The notes beneath the pieces are model-generated. The model saw only the letters and a list, made by a program, of their open reading frames with translations, ran no database searches and was not told the origin of the DNA. A DNA stretch of 10,252 nt from Pseudomonadota bacterium (lineage in GTDB: Bacteria; Pseudomonadota; Alphaproteobacteria; UBA828; JAPUJA01): positions 1-10,252 of the forward strand of contig JAPUJA010000305.1 in assembly GCA_027296525.1 (NCBI GenBank). The letters are read 5' to 3'. The position numbers were made by a program, and so were the translations under genes. Below, in pieces: positions 1 through 8,604 of the stretch (its first letter is position 1; every line of letters starts with the position of its first letter).

Positions 1-968
1 CACCGGACGCGACGCCCGCGGGCGTGCCGCCTGCGGGCGTGCCGCCTGCGGGCGCGCCGCCTGCGGGCGCGCCGCCTGCGGGCGCGCCGCCTGCGGGCGC
101 GTCGGAAGGTTTCGTCGATTGGTTCGCGGTCGAGCGCACCGAAGGACGCGAACGCGACGTCGGCATGCATCGCCACCATCTCGATCCCATGGTGCCGTTC
201 GCCCAGTTCGTCCTGAGGCGCGCCCACGGGGTGCTCGTCACCTCGGCGACGCTCAAGGACGGCACGGGCGATGCCGAGCAAGATTGGGCGGCGGCGGAAG
301 CGCGCACGGGCGCGCGCTATTTGGCGAAGCCCGCGATCCGTGCGGAAGTCCTATCGCCCTTCGATTACCCACGCCAAACACGGGTCTTCGTGGTGAGCGA
401 CATCAACAGGGACGATCCGGATCAAGTGGCGTCGGCCTACCGCGAACTCTTCCTCGCCTCGGGCGGCGGCGCGCTCGGGCTGTTCACGGCGATCAACCGG
501 TTGCGCGCGATCCACGGGCGGATCGCCGAGCCGCTCGACGCCGCGGGGATCGCGCTTTTGGCCCAGCATGTCGACGGCCTGGACACCACGACGCTCGTGG
601 AGATCTTCCGAAGCGAACGAAACGCCTGCCTGCTTGGGACCGACGCCGTGCGCGACGGGGTGGACGTGCCGGGCGCGAGCCTTCGACTCATCGTCTTCGA
701 TCGCGTCCCCTGGCCCCGGCCCGATATTCTTCACCGGGCGCGCAAGGCCGCCTTCGGGGGCGTGGCCTATGACGACATGCTCACCCGGCTCAAGCTCAAG
801 CAGGCCTATGGTCGTCTGATCCGCCGCGCCGACGACGCCGGCGTGTTCGTCATGCTCGATCGCATGATGCCCTCGCGCCTCTTGGGCGCCTTCCCGGCGG
901 ACGTCGCCGTCGAGCGCGTCGGTCTCGCCCACGCCGTCGAGGGCGTCCGGGATTTTCTCGCGCGCTGA
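1..968 (+). CDS. ATP-dependent DNA helicase, DinG/Rad3-like (superfamily 2), C-terminal part; open at the 5' end
   Basis: This is the C-terminal part of a DNA helicase of the DinG/XPD-like branch of superfamily 2, which unwinds DNA using ATP, probably in repair. The reading frame is open to the window edge (first full codon at base 3), so the true start and the Walker A and DEAH motifs lie outside. Visible helicase motifs in order are VLVTSATL (motif III, near base 230), LFTAINRLRAIHGRI (motif IV region, near 480), LLGTDAVRDGVDVPG (motif V, near 630) and QAYGRLIRR (motif VI with the arginine finger, near 800). The N-terminal end of the visible part is a PPAGA repeat just before a conserved-looking FVDWFAVER segment. 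The TGA stop is at 966-968. An 80-base gap follows before the TerB-like gene. I am confident of the helicase family but not of the exact subfamily name. Confidence 0.88.
   Translation, partial: PDATPAGVPPAGVPPAGAPPAGAPPAGAPPAGASEGFVDWFAVERTEGRERDVGMHRHHLDPMVPFAQFVLRRAHGVLVTSATLKDGTGDAEQDWAAAEARTGARYLAKPAIRAEVLSPFDYPRQTRVFVVSDINRDDPDQVASAYRELFLASGGGALGLFTAINRLRAIHGRIAEPLDAAGIALLAQHVDGLDTTTLVEIFRSERNACLLGTDAVRDGVDVPGASLRLIVFDRVPWPRPDILHRARKAAFGGVAYDDMLTRLKLKQAYGRLIRRADDAGVFVMLDRMMPSRLLGAFPADVAVERVGLAHAVEGVRDFLAR
18..101 (+). repeat. 15-bp in-frame tandem repeat coding for PPAGA/PPAGV
   Basis: Five full copies and a 9-base partial copy of the unit gcgggcg(c/t)gccgcct lie head to tail, starting at 18, 33, 48, 63, 78 and 93. 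The first two copies have T at the variable position (valine codon GTG) and the later ones have C (alanine codon GCG). The period is a multiple of three, so the helicase frame is kept and a flexible proline-, alanine- and glycine-rich linker results. The copies are otherwise identical at DNA level, which points to recent slippage expansion rather than selection on the protein alone. It ends directly before the helicase segment FVDWFAVER. Confidence 0.9.
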
Positions 969-1048
969 GGCTTGCGGGGCGGCCGATTATCACCTATCAG
1001 TTCGGCCCCGACCCCGTTTCGCCCCGACTCGCTGGTTGGAAGGCCCTC

Positions 1049-1474
1049 ATGGCGGACAATAACGACGCGCCGATCAGCCCGCACACGGCGCTGATCTACA
1101 CCATGGTGATGGTGTCGGCGGCCGATCGCGACATGACCGATGCGGAGCTGCGCACGATCGGCGAGGTCATTCGCGTCCTGCCCGTCTTCGAGGATTTCGA
1201 CATGGATCGCTTGTCGGCCGCGGCCGGCGAATGCGCGGAGATCCTGAGTGTCGACGACGGGCTGGATCTGATCCTCGACATGATCCGCTTAGGTCTCCCT
1301 GAGAAGCTCCGGGAGACGGCCTATGCGCTCGCCTGCGAGGTCGCCGCCGCCGACCGCACGGTCGGCCAGGAGGAGCTCCGCTTGCTCGAGATGGTGCGCG
1401 ACCGTCTGGAGGTCGACCCCCTCGCGGCCGCCGCGATCGAGCGCGCCGCGCGCGCCCGCCACGCCCGGCTGTAA
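1049..1474 (+). CDS. TerB-like protein (tellurite-resistance TerB fold), 141 aa
   Basis: A small soluble all-helical protein that resembles the TerB family. TerB domains are metal-binding helical bundles first linked to tellurite resistance, but single-domain chromosomal copies mostly have no proven role. Two repeated halves are visible, each with an Ala-Ala-Asp-Arg turn followed by acidic helix-start residues: VSAADRDMTDAEL near residues 24-36 and VAAADRTVGQEEL near residues 98-110. This pseudo-repeat of acidic residues is characteristic of TerB. There is no signal peptide or membrane segment. The ATG start is supported by a GGAAGG ribosome binding site at 1038-1043, five bases upstream. No ter operon partners are nearby, so a tellurite role is not supported by context. 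It ends 27 bases from the convergent surface-antigen gene. Confidence 0.8.
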   Translation: MADNNDAPISPHTALIYTMVMVSAADRDMTDAELRTIGEVIRVLPVFEDFDMDRLSAAAGECAEILSVDDGLDLILDMIRLGLPEKLRETAYALACEVAAADRTVGQEELRLLEMVRDRLEVDPLAAAAIERAARARHARL

Positions 1475-1501
1475 TCGCTTCGAGGAAAGGGCGGACGTGG
1501 C

Positions 1502-2098
1502 TTAGCTCACGAGCTCCCACGAGCCGTCGGGCTGATAGCAAGCGGTGCCGTAGACCTGCTCAACCTTGCCGCCCATCGTGGCCTCGGTGATGTATTCCCG
1601 GCAATAGCGACCGGAGGTATCGTCGTAGCTCTTGACCGGCGTGACCTGGTAGTCGGCGTTGGTGTCGGGATTGCGCCAGGTGACCGTCTGGTTGTCGGGC
1701 GCGCCCTCGAGGCTCCGGCTGACGCAGGCCTGATCGAGGCTGTCCATGGAATAGGCGATCTCGCTGCCGATGAAGGCGCCGAGCAGGGCGCCGGCGGCGG
1801 TCGCGGCGAGTTGGCCCGAGCCCTTTCCGATCTTCGAGCCGAGGAAGCCGCCGAGCGCGCCGCCTGCGGCGATGCCGGCGAGCTGCGAGCCGAGCAGGCC
1901 GCGGTCGCAATAGCCGGCACCGATGTCCGGGAAGCTGGCCATCGAATAGCCCTGTTTCGCACGCCAGCCGTGCGCCGGGGCCCAGGCGGGAGGATCGGCG
2001 AAACCGGGCATCGGCTGTCCGCCCAAGACGAAGGCGGCCGTCACGGCCAAGGCCGTGGCCCTGGAGATCGAACGTCGGATGAAGCTGAAACGGGTCAT
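1502..2098 (-). CDS. Secreted glycine-zipper protein, 17-kDa/RT0821 surface-antigen type, 198 aa
   Basis: Predicted exported envelope protein. The N-terminus has a basic stretch (MTRFSFIRRS), a hydrophobic core and a likely signal peptidase I site after GFA at about residue 34. No lipobox cysteine is evident. The middle holds a glycine zipper with many GxxxG-type spacings (GSQLAGIAAGGALGG, then AATAAGALLGAFIG), typical of 2TM glycine-zipper outer-membrane proteins. The C-terminus, with YCREY, a GGK/EQVYGTAC stretch and QPDGSW, matches the end of the RT0821/Lpp0805 surface-protein family. Four cysteines occur in the mature part. I chose the ATG at 2098 because AGGAG lies six bases upstream. 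An in-frame GTG at 2122 would add eight residues but lacks that support. The gene is transcribed away from the flagellar cluster, out of the AT-rich island. Confidence 0.82.
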   Translation of the reverse strand: MTRFSFIRRSISRATALAVTAAFVLGGQPMPGFADPPAWAPAHGWRAKQGYSMASFPDIGAGYCDRGLLGSQLAGIAAGGALGGFLGSKIGKGSGQLAATAAGALLGAFIGSEIAYSMDSLDQACVSRSLEGAPDNQTVTWRNPDTNADYQVTPVKSYDDTSGRYCREYITEATMGGKVEQVYGTACYQPDGSWELVS

Positions 2099-2138
2099 GA
2101 TGAACTCCTGCACGCTTTTCACCGAATGCGCGCAATCC

Positions 2139-2264
2139 CTAATTCTAGAGGATCTGTATTATGCATTCAACAATATTAACATTTTCTGGACGCTCTCATT
2201 CAATATTTATAAGTATTTATGATAAATAATTTGAACATTTTCTTAACCATGTATTGTAAAAGGG
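2139..2264. other. AT-rich intergenic island
   Basis: About 125 bases that are strongly AT-rich against a window that is otherwise very GC-rich. It contains a perfect palindrome with one central base, TATTTAT-G-ATAAATA at 2214-2228, and a near direct repeat TATTTATAAG/TATTTATGAT at 2205-2223. No ORF, tRNA or known element is visible. It lies upstream of the glycine-zipper gene, so at least part must be that gene's promoter region. It abuts the stop codon of the csaA remnant on its right. Confidence 0.75.
2173..2203 (-). promoter_or_regulatory. Possible sigma-70 promoter for the glycine-zipper gene
   Basis: On the minus strand, TTGAAT (2203-2198) and TAATAT (2178-2173, preceded by TGT as in an extended -10) form a weak promoter with a 19-base spacer, or 18 with the overlapping TTAATA. 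It would give a leader of about 70 bases before the ATG at 2098. In such AT-rich DNA chance matches are common, so this is tentative. Confidence 0.3.
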
Positions 2265-2274
2265 CGCGCTTCTC

Positions 2275-2430
2275 TCAATAGAGCCGCGCGCCGTCGGGCA
2301 CGGGCCTCTCGCAGGCGATGAGCACGACCCGGCCGTCCGCGTCGGGAAAGCCGAGCACGAGCACCTCGGAGACGAAGCGGCCGATCCGGCGCGCCGGCAG
2401 GTTGACCACCGCCGCGACCTGGCGGCCTCC
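2275..2430 (-). pseudogene. csaA: Remnant of a csaA-like tRNA-binding protein gene (C-terminal half only)
   Basis: Reading the minus strand from 2430 to the TGA at 2277-2275 gives about 51 residues. They include GRQVAAVVNLPARRIG, then SEVLVLGFPDADG, and end in PVPDGARLY. This is the typical end of the CsaA/YgjH family, small tRNA-binding OB-fold proteins of about 110 residues. The N-terminal half, which normally carries the DIRVG-type start of the fold, is absent. Further upstream in this frame there is only a proline-rich low-complexity run and then a stop (TAA at 2484-2482), and the other two frames do not resume the homology. An intact gene would also have to run into flgB, which starts at 2569. 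I infer a decayed, 5'-truncated gene. The identification comes from memory of the family, without a database search. Confidence 0.72.
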
Positions 2431-2481
2431 TTCTCCTGGGGGCGCCGGCGGGGGCTCGGATCGGTCCCTCGGGAGCTCCGT

Positions 2482-2497
2482 TTAACGCTTTCTTTAC
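2482..2497 (+). promoter_or_regulatory. Candidate CtrA box upstream of flgB
   Basis: TTAACGCTTTCTTTAC matches the CtrA consensus TTAAC-N6-TTAAC (also written TTAA-N7-TTAA) at 9 of 10 fixed positions; the second half is TTTAC instead of TTAAC. It lies 72 bases before the flgB ATG and covers a position where a -35 element (TTTACG) could sit, with GTAATG/TAATGC at 2517-2523 as a poor -10. CtrA boxes overlapping -35 regions are known for CtrA-activated promoters. The site and spacing are seen; CtrA binding is inferred. Confidence 0.5.
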
Positions 2498-2522
2498 GCG
2501 CTCGGCCGACACTCGCGGTAAT

Positions 2523-2546
2523 GCGAAATTTCTTGAAAATTTTCGC
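2523..2546 (+). promoter_or_regulatory. Inverted repeat (hairpin) just before flgB
   Basis: GCGAAATTT (2523-2531) and AAATTTTCGC (2537-2546) can pair into a nine-base-pair stem with a single bulged T at 2540 and a five-base loop. It ends 22 bases before the flgB ATG, so it would sit in the leader mRNA or act as an operator. There is no T-tract, so it does not look like an intrinsic terminator. Confidence 0.4.
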
Positions 2547-2568
2547 GTGCCTCAGAGAGCCCTAGCGG

Positions 2569-2979
2569 ATGGATCTCAGCAAGCTGCCGTTCTTTACGGC
2601 CGTGGCCGGGCGTTTGACCTGGCTCTCGGAGCGCCATCAGCTCCTGGCGTCCAATCTTGCGAACGCGGACACGCCGGGCTATCGGCCGAAGGATCTGAAG
2701 CCGGTCGGCTTCGCCGAGCTCATTCAGAAGGCGGTCGCGAGCCTTCGCATGAGGCGCACCGACGGCGCCCATATGGGTGCTGCCCAAGGGTCTGACCGGG
2801 CGTCCTTCAGAATCCAGCGCGATCAGGACGTCTTCGAGGTCTCGCCCGCGGGCAACGCGGTGGTTCTCGAAGAGCAGATGTTGAAGGCCGCGGACAACGC
2901 GATGCAGCATCAGCTCGTGACGAACCTTTACAGCAAGCAGATCAATCTCATTCGCATCGCGATCGGCCGCGGTCGTTAG
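2569..2979 (+). CDS. flgB: Flagellar proximal rod protein FlgB, 136 aa
   Basis: FlgB is a structural subunit of the proximal flagellar rod, exported through the flagellar type III system and assembled next to FliE. The protein has the conserved N-terminal region of rod proteins, with NLANADTPGYRPKDL at about residues 28-42, which resembles the axial-protein motif NxANxxTPGY. The C-terminal heptad-like helix (EEQMLKAADNAMQHQLVTNL) polymerises with its partner in other axial proteins. The length is normal for the family. The ribosome binding site is weak (only a GAGAG-like stretch at 2554-2558), so the start is chosen by the conserved N-terminus. It is the first gene of the run flgB-flgC-fliE-fliQ-fliR-flhB and lies 16 bases before flgC. 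Confidence 0.96.
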   Translation: MDLSKLPFFTAVAGRLTWLSERHQLLASNLANADTPGYRPKDLKPVGFAELIQKAVASLRMRRTDGAHMGAAQGSDRASFRIQRDQDVFEVSPAGNAVVLEEQMLKAADNAMQHQLVTNLYSKQINLIRIAIGRGR

Positions 2980-2995
2980 TCTTTAGGGGAATCAC

Positions 2996-3403
2996 ATGGA
3001 TCTAACCAAGGCCATGGCGGTATCCGCCTCGGGTCTCAGGGTTCAAGGGGACCGGATGCGAGTGATCGCCGAGAACATCGCCAATTCGGACTCGACCGCG
3101 CCCGGGGACGGAGAGCCCTACAGGCGCAAGGTCGTCACCTTCAAGAACGAGCTCGATCGCGAGCTCGGCGTCGAGCTCGTCGCCGTCGACCGCTACCTGA
3201 TCGACGCTTCGCCGTTCGGGAAGAAGTACGATCCGGGCCATCCCTACGCCGACGGCGACGGTTTCGTGCGCACCTCGAACGTGGAAGGGTTGATCGAGGT
3301 GATGGACATGCGCGAGGCGCAGAGAACCTACGAGGCCAATCTCAACATGATCAGCGTGACCAAGCAGATGTTGCAGGCGACCATCAACCTGCTGAAGAAC
3401 TAA
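2996..3403 (+). CDS. flgC: Flagellar proximal rod protein FlgC, 135 aa
   Basis: FlgC is another proximal rod subunit, exported by the flagellar secretion apparatus and placed between FlgB/FliE and FlgF/FlgG. The N-terminus carries SASGLRVQGDRMRVIAENIA, the typical start of FlgC, and the end carries the conserved NVEGLIEVMDMREAQRTYEA followed by the coiled C-terminal helix. The usual NxANxxTPG motif is partly altered to NIANSDSTAP, as is common in FlgC. The ATG is preceded by a good AGGGGA ribosome binding site at 2985-2990 with a five-base gap. The length fits the family. It lies 57 bases before fliE and is probably co-transcribed with flgB. Confidence 0.96.
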   Translation: MDLTKAMAVSASGLRVQGDRMRVIAENIANSDSTAPGDGEPYRRKVVTFKNELDRELGVELVAVDRYLIDASPFGKKYDPGHPYADGDGFVRTSNVEGLIEVMDMREAQRTYEANLNMISVTKQMLQATINLLKN

Positions 3404-3460
3404 AGGGAACGCTGACGACAACCTCCCGGCGGGTTCCGCCGATTCGAGGGGGAGAAGAGC

Positions 3461-3775
3461 ATGGACGTAAAGATAACGGGCGCCGCGGCGGCCTACAGCC
3501 AGGCCGTCGGCCGGGCCAAGCAGATAACGCAGACTCCAGACGCGGAGCCGGGTTCCAAGAGCGGTTTCTCGAGCCTGCTGCAATCGACGCTCTCGAACGC
3601 GGTCAACGCGGCGGGCGCGGCCGAGCAGGCGAGCATGCAGGCCCTCGTCGCGCCGACCGACGTGAGCCAGGTGGTCATGGCGGTGACCAACGCCGAGGTG
3701 ACCTTGGAGACCGTCGTCGCCGTGCGCGACCGGGTCATCCAAGCCTATCAAGACATCCTGAAAATGCCGATCTAG
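3461..3775 (+). CDS. fliE: Flagellar hook-basal body protein FliE, 104 aa
   Basis: FliE is the small adaptor linking the MS ring (FliF) to the rod and is among the first substrates of the flagellar export gate. The C-terminal half shows the family signature: ASMQALVAPTDVSQVVMAVT followed by AEVTLETVVAVRDRVIQAYQ and the final ILKMPI. The N-terminal 40 residues are Ala/Ser-rich and less conserved, as expected. The ATG is preceded by a strong purine-rich ribosome binding site (GAGGGGGAGAAG, 3446-3457). Only seven bases separate its stop from fliQ. Position between flgC and fliQ agrees with the common alphaproteobacterial order. Confidence 0.95.
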   Translation: MDVKITGAAAAYSQAVGRAKQITQTPDAEPGSKSGFSSLLQSTLSNAVNAAGAAEQASMQALVAPTDVSQVVMAVTNAEVTLETVVAVRDRVIQAYQDILKMPI

Positions 3776-3782
3776 CGGCTTC

Positions 3783-4049
3783 ATGGAAGCCGCCGAAGCT
3801 CTCGATATCGGACGCGAGGCGATCTTCACGCTTCTGAAGCTCGCCGCGCCCCTCATGCTCGTCGCGCTGGTCGTCGGTCTGACGGTCGCTCTGTTTCAGA
3901 CCCTCACCCAAATCCAGGAGATGACGCTCACCTTCGTGCCGAAGATCCTTGCGATCTTCCTCGCCTTCGTATTGTTGATGCCGTTCATCTCCCAGACGAT
4001 GTTCAGCTTCGCCGAGAGCTTGTATATGCGGATCGGCCAGCCGGGCTGA
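3783..4049 (+). CDS. fliQ: Flagellar export gate protein FliQ, 88 aa
   Basis: FliQ is an integral membrane subunit of the FliP-FliQ-FliR export gate in the flagellar type III secretion system. Two hydrophobic hairpin helices are visible, about residues 19-40 (LKLAAPLMLVALVVGLTVAL) and 53-74. The conserved link between them, FQTLTQIQEMTLTFVPK, is diagnostic of the FliQ/SctS family. The length is normal. There is no good ribosome binding site in the seven bases after fliE, which suggests translational coupling to fliE. The stop lies four bases before the fliR start. fliP, the third gate component, is not in this window. Confidence 0.95.
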   Translation: MEAAEALDIGREAIFTLLKLAAPLMLVALVVGLTVALFQTLTQIQEMTLTFVPKILAIFLAFVLLMPFISQTMFSFAESLYMRIGQPG

Positions 4050-4053
4050 GTCG

Positions 4054-4821
4054 ATGAGCTTCGAGGGGCTTCTCTCCGAGGAGGTTTTCGGCTTCCTTCT
4101 CGTCTTCGCGCGCTTGGGCTCCGGCATCATGCTGCTGCCGGGTTTCGGCGAGGTCTATGTCGCCCCGCGCATCCGACTCTTCCTCGCGTTTGCCATCACC
4201 ATCGCGGTGACGCCCGTCGTCACCGGGATCTTGCCGTCGATGCCCGAGGGCACTTTCGAAATGGCGGCGGTCGTGGTCGGCGAGGTGATCATCGGCCTCT
4301 TTCTCGGCGCCTCGGTGCGTCTGCTTGCGAGCGCCCTCCACATCGCCGGCATGTTCATCTCGATCCAAAGCGCGCTCGCCGCCGGTCAGTTCTTCGATCC
4401 GAACCAAGGCCAAGCCGGCTCGCTGCCCGGCATTTTCCTCAGCATGTTCGGCATCTTGCTGATCTTCGTCACGGGCCTGCACCAGCCGATGCTTTGGGCG
4501 CTCAGGGACAGCTACACGGTGTTCCCGCCGGGGCTCGCCCTGCCGACGGAGGATTTCGCCCAGCTCGCGGTCGACATAATCTCCGGCGCGTTCCTCATCG
4601 CCTTTCAGATCGCCGCCCCCATCATGGTCACCTCGATGCTCTTCTATGTGAGCATCGGTCTCATCGCGCGCCTCATCCCGCAGATTCAGGTCTTCTTCAT
4701 CGGGCTGCCGATCCAGATCGCGCTCGCGCTCTTCGTTCTCATGACCGTGCTCGGCGTGGTCATGATGTGGTACCTCGAATATTTCGAGGCCGGCCTCGTT
4801 CCTTTCATGAGCACGGAGTGA
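4054..4821 (+). CDS. fliR: Flagellar export gate protein FliR, 255 aa
   Basis: FliR forms the export gate together with FliP and FliQ in the inner membrane. It is strongly hydrophobic throughout, with about six membrane segments. The family features visible are FARLGSGIMLLPGFGEVYVAPRIR near residues 14-38 and the conserved AGQFFDPNQGQAGSLPGIFLS around residues 109-129 (typically MAxxxDPxxGxxxPxLs in FliR). A C-terminal hydrophobic hairpin (FFIGLPIQIALALFVLMTVLG) follows. The length is standard. The start lies four bases after the fliQ stop, and its stop lies three bases before flhB, so the three genes are almost certainly one transcription unit with coupled translation. Confidence 0.96.
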   Translation: MSFEGLLSEEVFGFLLVFARLGSGIMLLPGFGEVYVAPRIRLFLAFAITIAVTPVVTGILPSMPEGTFEMAAVVVGEVIIGLFLGASVRLLASALHIAGMFISIQSALAAGQFFDPNQGQAGSLPGIFLSMFGILLIFVTGLHQPMLWALRDSYTVFPPGLALPTEDFAQLAVDIISGAFLIAFQIAAPIMVTSMLFYVSIGLIARLIPQIQVFFIGLPIQIALALFVLMTVLGVVMMWYLEYFEAGLVPFMSTE

Positions 4822-4824
4822 GCC

Positions 4825-5913
4825 ATGGCCGAGGAACAAGACCAGGCACAGAAGACAGAAGAACCAACACTTAAGAAACTCGAGGACGCGCGCAAGAAGG
4901 GTGAGGTCCCGACATCACGCGAGGTCAATCACTGGATCATGATCGTGACGGGCGCGATCATCGTGATCGCGCTCGCCCCCGGTTTCATGGGCGAAATCTT
5001 CCGGCTGCTCAGGCCCTTCATCGCTCGACCTCATCTCATGACGCTCGGGCCGGGCCCGGACGGCCCGGACATCGTCGGTGTCATTGGCCCGCTCGCCGGC
5101 GCCCTCGCCGCTCCGATCATCCTGCTCGTCTTCGCCGCGCTCGCCACCGGGCTCGTTCAGAACGGCTTCATGATCACCGGCGAGAAGGTGATGCCCAAGC
5201 TCGACAAGATCTCGCCGATCAAAGGGATGAAGCGGATGTTTTCCCTGAATTCGGTCGTCGAGCTCGCCAAGGCGGTGGCCAAGCTCGCCGTCGTCGCCAC
5301 GGTGGCGGCGCTGCTGATCAGCTCCGAGCGGGAGCGCCTGACCCAGATCCCGACGATGGCGCCGGGCGATCTGATGAAGCTGATCCACGACCTCGTCACC
5401 TACCTTCTCATCGGCATCATCGCGGTCGTGACGCTGATCGCCGGCATCGACCTCATCTACCAGAAAGCCCAATTCACGAAGAAGATGCGCATGAGCCGTC
5501 AGGAGGTCCGGGACGAGCTCAAGCAGACCGAGGGCGATCCCCATGTCAAGGCGCGGCTCAAGCAGCTCCGTACCGAGCGCGCCCGGCGCCGCATGATGGC
5601 GGCCGTGCCGGAGGCCGACGTCGTGATCACCAACCCGACCCATTACGCGGTCGCGCTGCAATACAACGACATGAGCATGGAGGCGCCGCGGCTTCTGGCC
5701 AAGGGCGCCGACGCGGTGGCCGCACGCATCCGCGAGGTAGCGGAGGCGAACGACATCCCGATCGTCGCGAACCCGCCGCTCGCCCAGGCGCTGTTCACGA
5801 GCGTCGAGATCGACGCGGAGGTTCCTTTCGAGCACTACAAGGCGGTGGCCGAGGTCATCGGCTATGTCTGGCGCCTCAAAGGCAAGAGGCCCGATCGCCC
5901 GGCGCGGGCGTGA
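4825..5913 (+). CDS. flhB: Flagellar export switch protein FlhB, 362 aa
   Basis: FlhB controls the change in export specificity from rod/hook to filament subunits by self-cleavage. The N-terminus shows the family start EEPTLKKLEDARKKGEVPTSREV, followed by four membrane segments within about residues 35-215. The cytoplasmic domain begins with a basic helix (KMRMSRQEVRDELKQTEGDP) and carries the self-cleavage motif N270-P271-T272-H273 in VVITNPTHYAVAL. All key residues are present. The start ATG is three bases after the fliR stop. The protein ends in a short basic tail of about 20 residues. It is the last flagellar structural gene of the run; cckA follows after 67 bases in the same direction. 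Confidence 0.97.
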   Translation: MAEEQDQAQKTEEPTLKKLEDARKKGEVPTSREVNHWIMIVTGAIIVIALAPGFMGEIFRLLRPFIARPHLMTLGPGPDGPDIVGVIGPLAGALAAPIILLVFAALATGLVQNGFMITGEKVMPKLDKISPIKGMKRMFSLNSVVELAKAVAKLAVVATVAALLISSERERLTQIPTMAPGDLMKLIHDLVTYLLIGIIAVVTLIAGIDLIYQKAQFTKKMRMSRQEVRDELKQTEGDPHVKARLKQLRTERARRRMMAAVPEADVVITNPTHYAVALQYNDMSMEAPRLLAKGADAVAARIREVAEANDIPIVANPPLAQALFTSVEIDAEVPFEHYKAVAEVIGYVWRLKGKRPDRPARA

Positions 5914-5920
5914 CGGCGTT

Positions 5921-5940
5921 GATTCTCTTGTGATAGAATC
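5921..5940 (+). promoter_or_regulatory. Small perfect inverted repeat between flhB and cckA
   Basis: GATTCT and AGAATC, separated by eight bases, form a perfect six-base inverted repeat in the 67-base gap. No T-tract follows, so it is not a clear terminator. A weak -10-like TAGAAT (5934-5939) with TGACGG (5911-5916) at 17 bases suggests a possible cckA promoter. It could equally be an operator or chance. Confidence 0.3.
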
Positions 5941-5980
5941 GTCCAGGTCGTGAGCGATCTCCAGGGGGGCGCGCGCATCG

Positions 5981-8476
<2,496 letters not shown>

Positions 8477-8604
8477 GGCAGGGCGTCACCTTCAGGTGCG
8501 TTACCTTCAGGCCCGCCGGGCCCTCAAGACCCGCCGGCGCCTGCCGGACCGACGGTGATAGGCTCCAATGGGGGGGCGAACAGGAGCGTGATGGAGTGAG
8601 GGTG

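Noticed and set aside
1049..1474. Tellurite-resistance operon
   Set aside because: Only a lone TerB-like protein is present; no terA, terC, terD, terE or terZ neighbours are visible.
2243..2257. Second CtrA-like site TTAA-N7-TTGT in the AT-rich island
   Set aside because: There are two mismatches in the second half-site, and TTAA-like words are expected by chance in AT-rich DNA.
2243..2512. Minus-strand open frame of 89 codons in the flgB upstream region
   Set aside because: It is in a different frame from the csaA-like remnant and encodes mostly Arg, Pro, Ala and Gly with no recognisable domain.
2494..2910. Minus-strand open frame of 138 codons opposite flgB
   Set aside because: It is antisense to a well-conserved FlgB coding region, with no family likeness and no supporting start signal.
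8494..8560. GC-rich hairpins after cckA (GGCCC-GCC-GGGCC and CCGGC-GCCT-GCCGG) as a terminator
   Set aside because: Stems are only five base pairs and no T-tract follows. Such palindromes are frequent by chance in DNA this GC-rich.
8591..8599. Two-codon reading frame ATG GAG TGA just before the metallo-hydrolase
   Set aside because: It is too short to judge, and the same bases serve as the ribosome binding region of the real gene.
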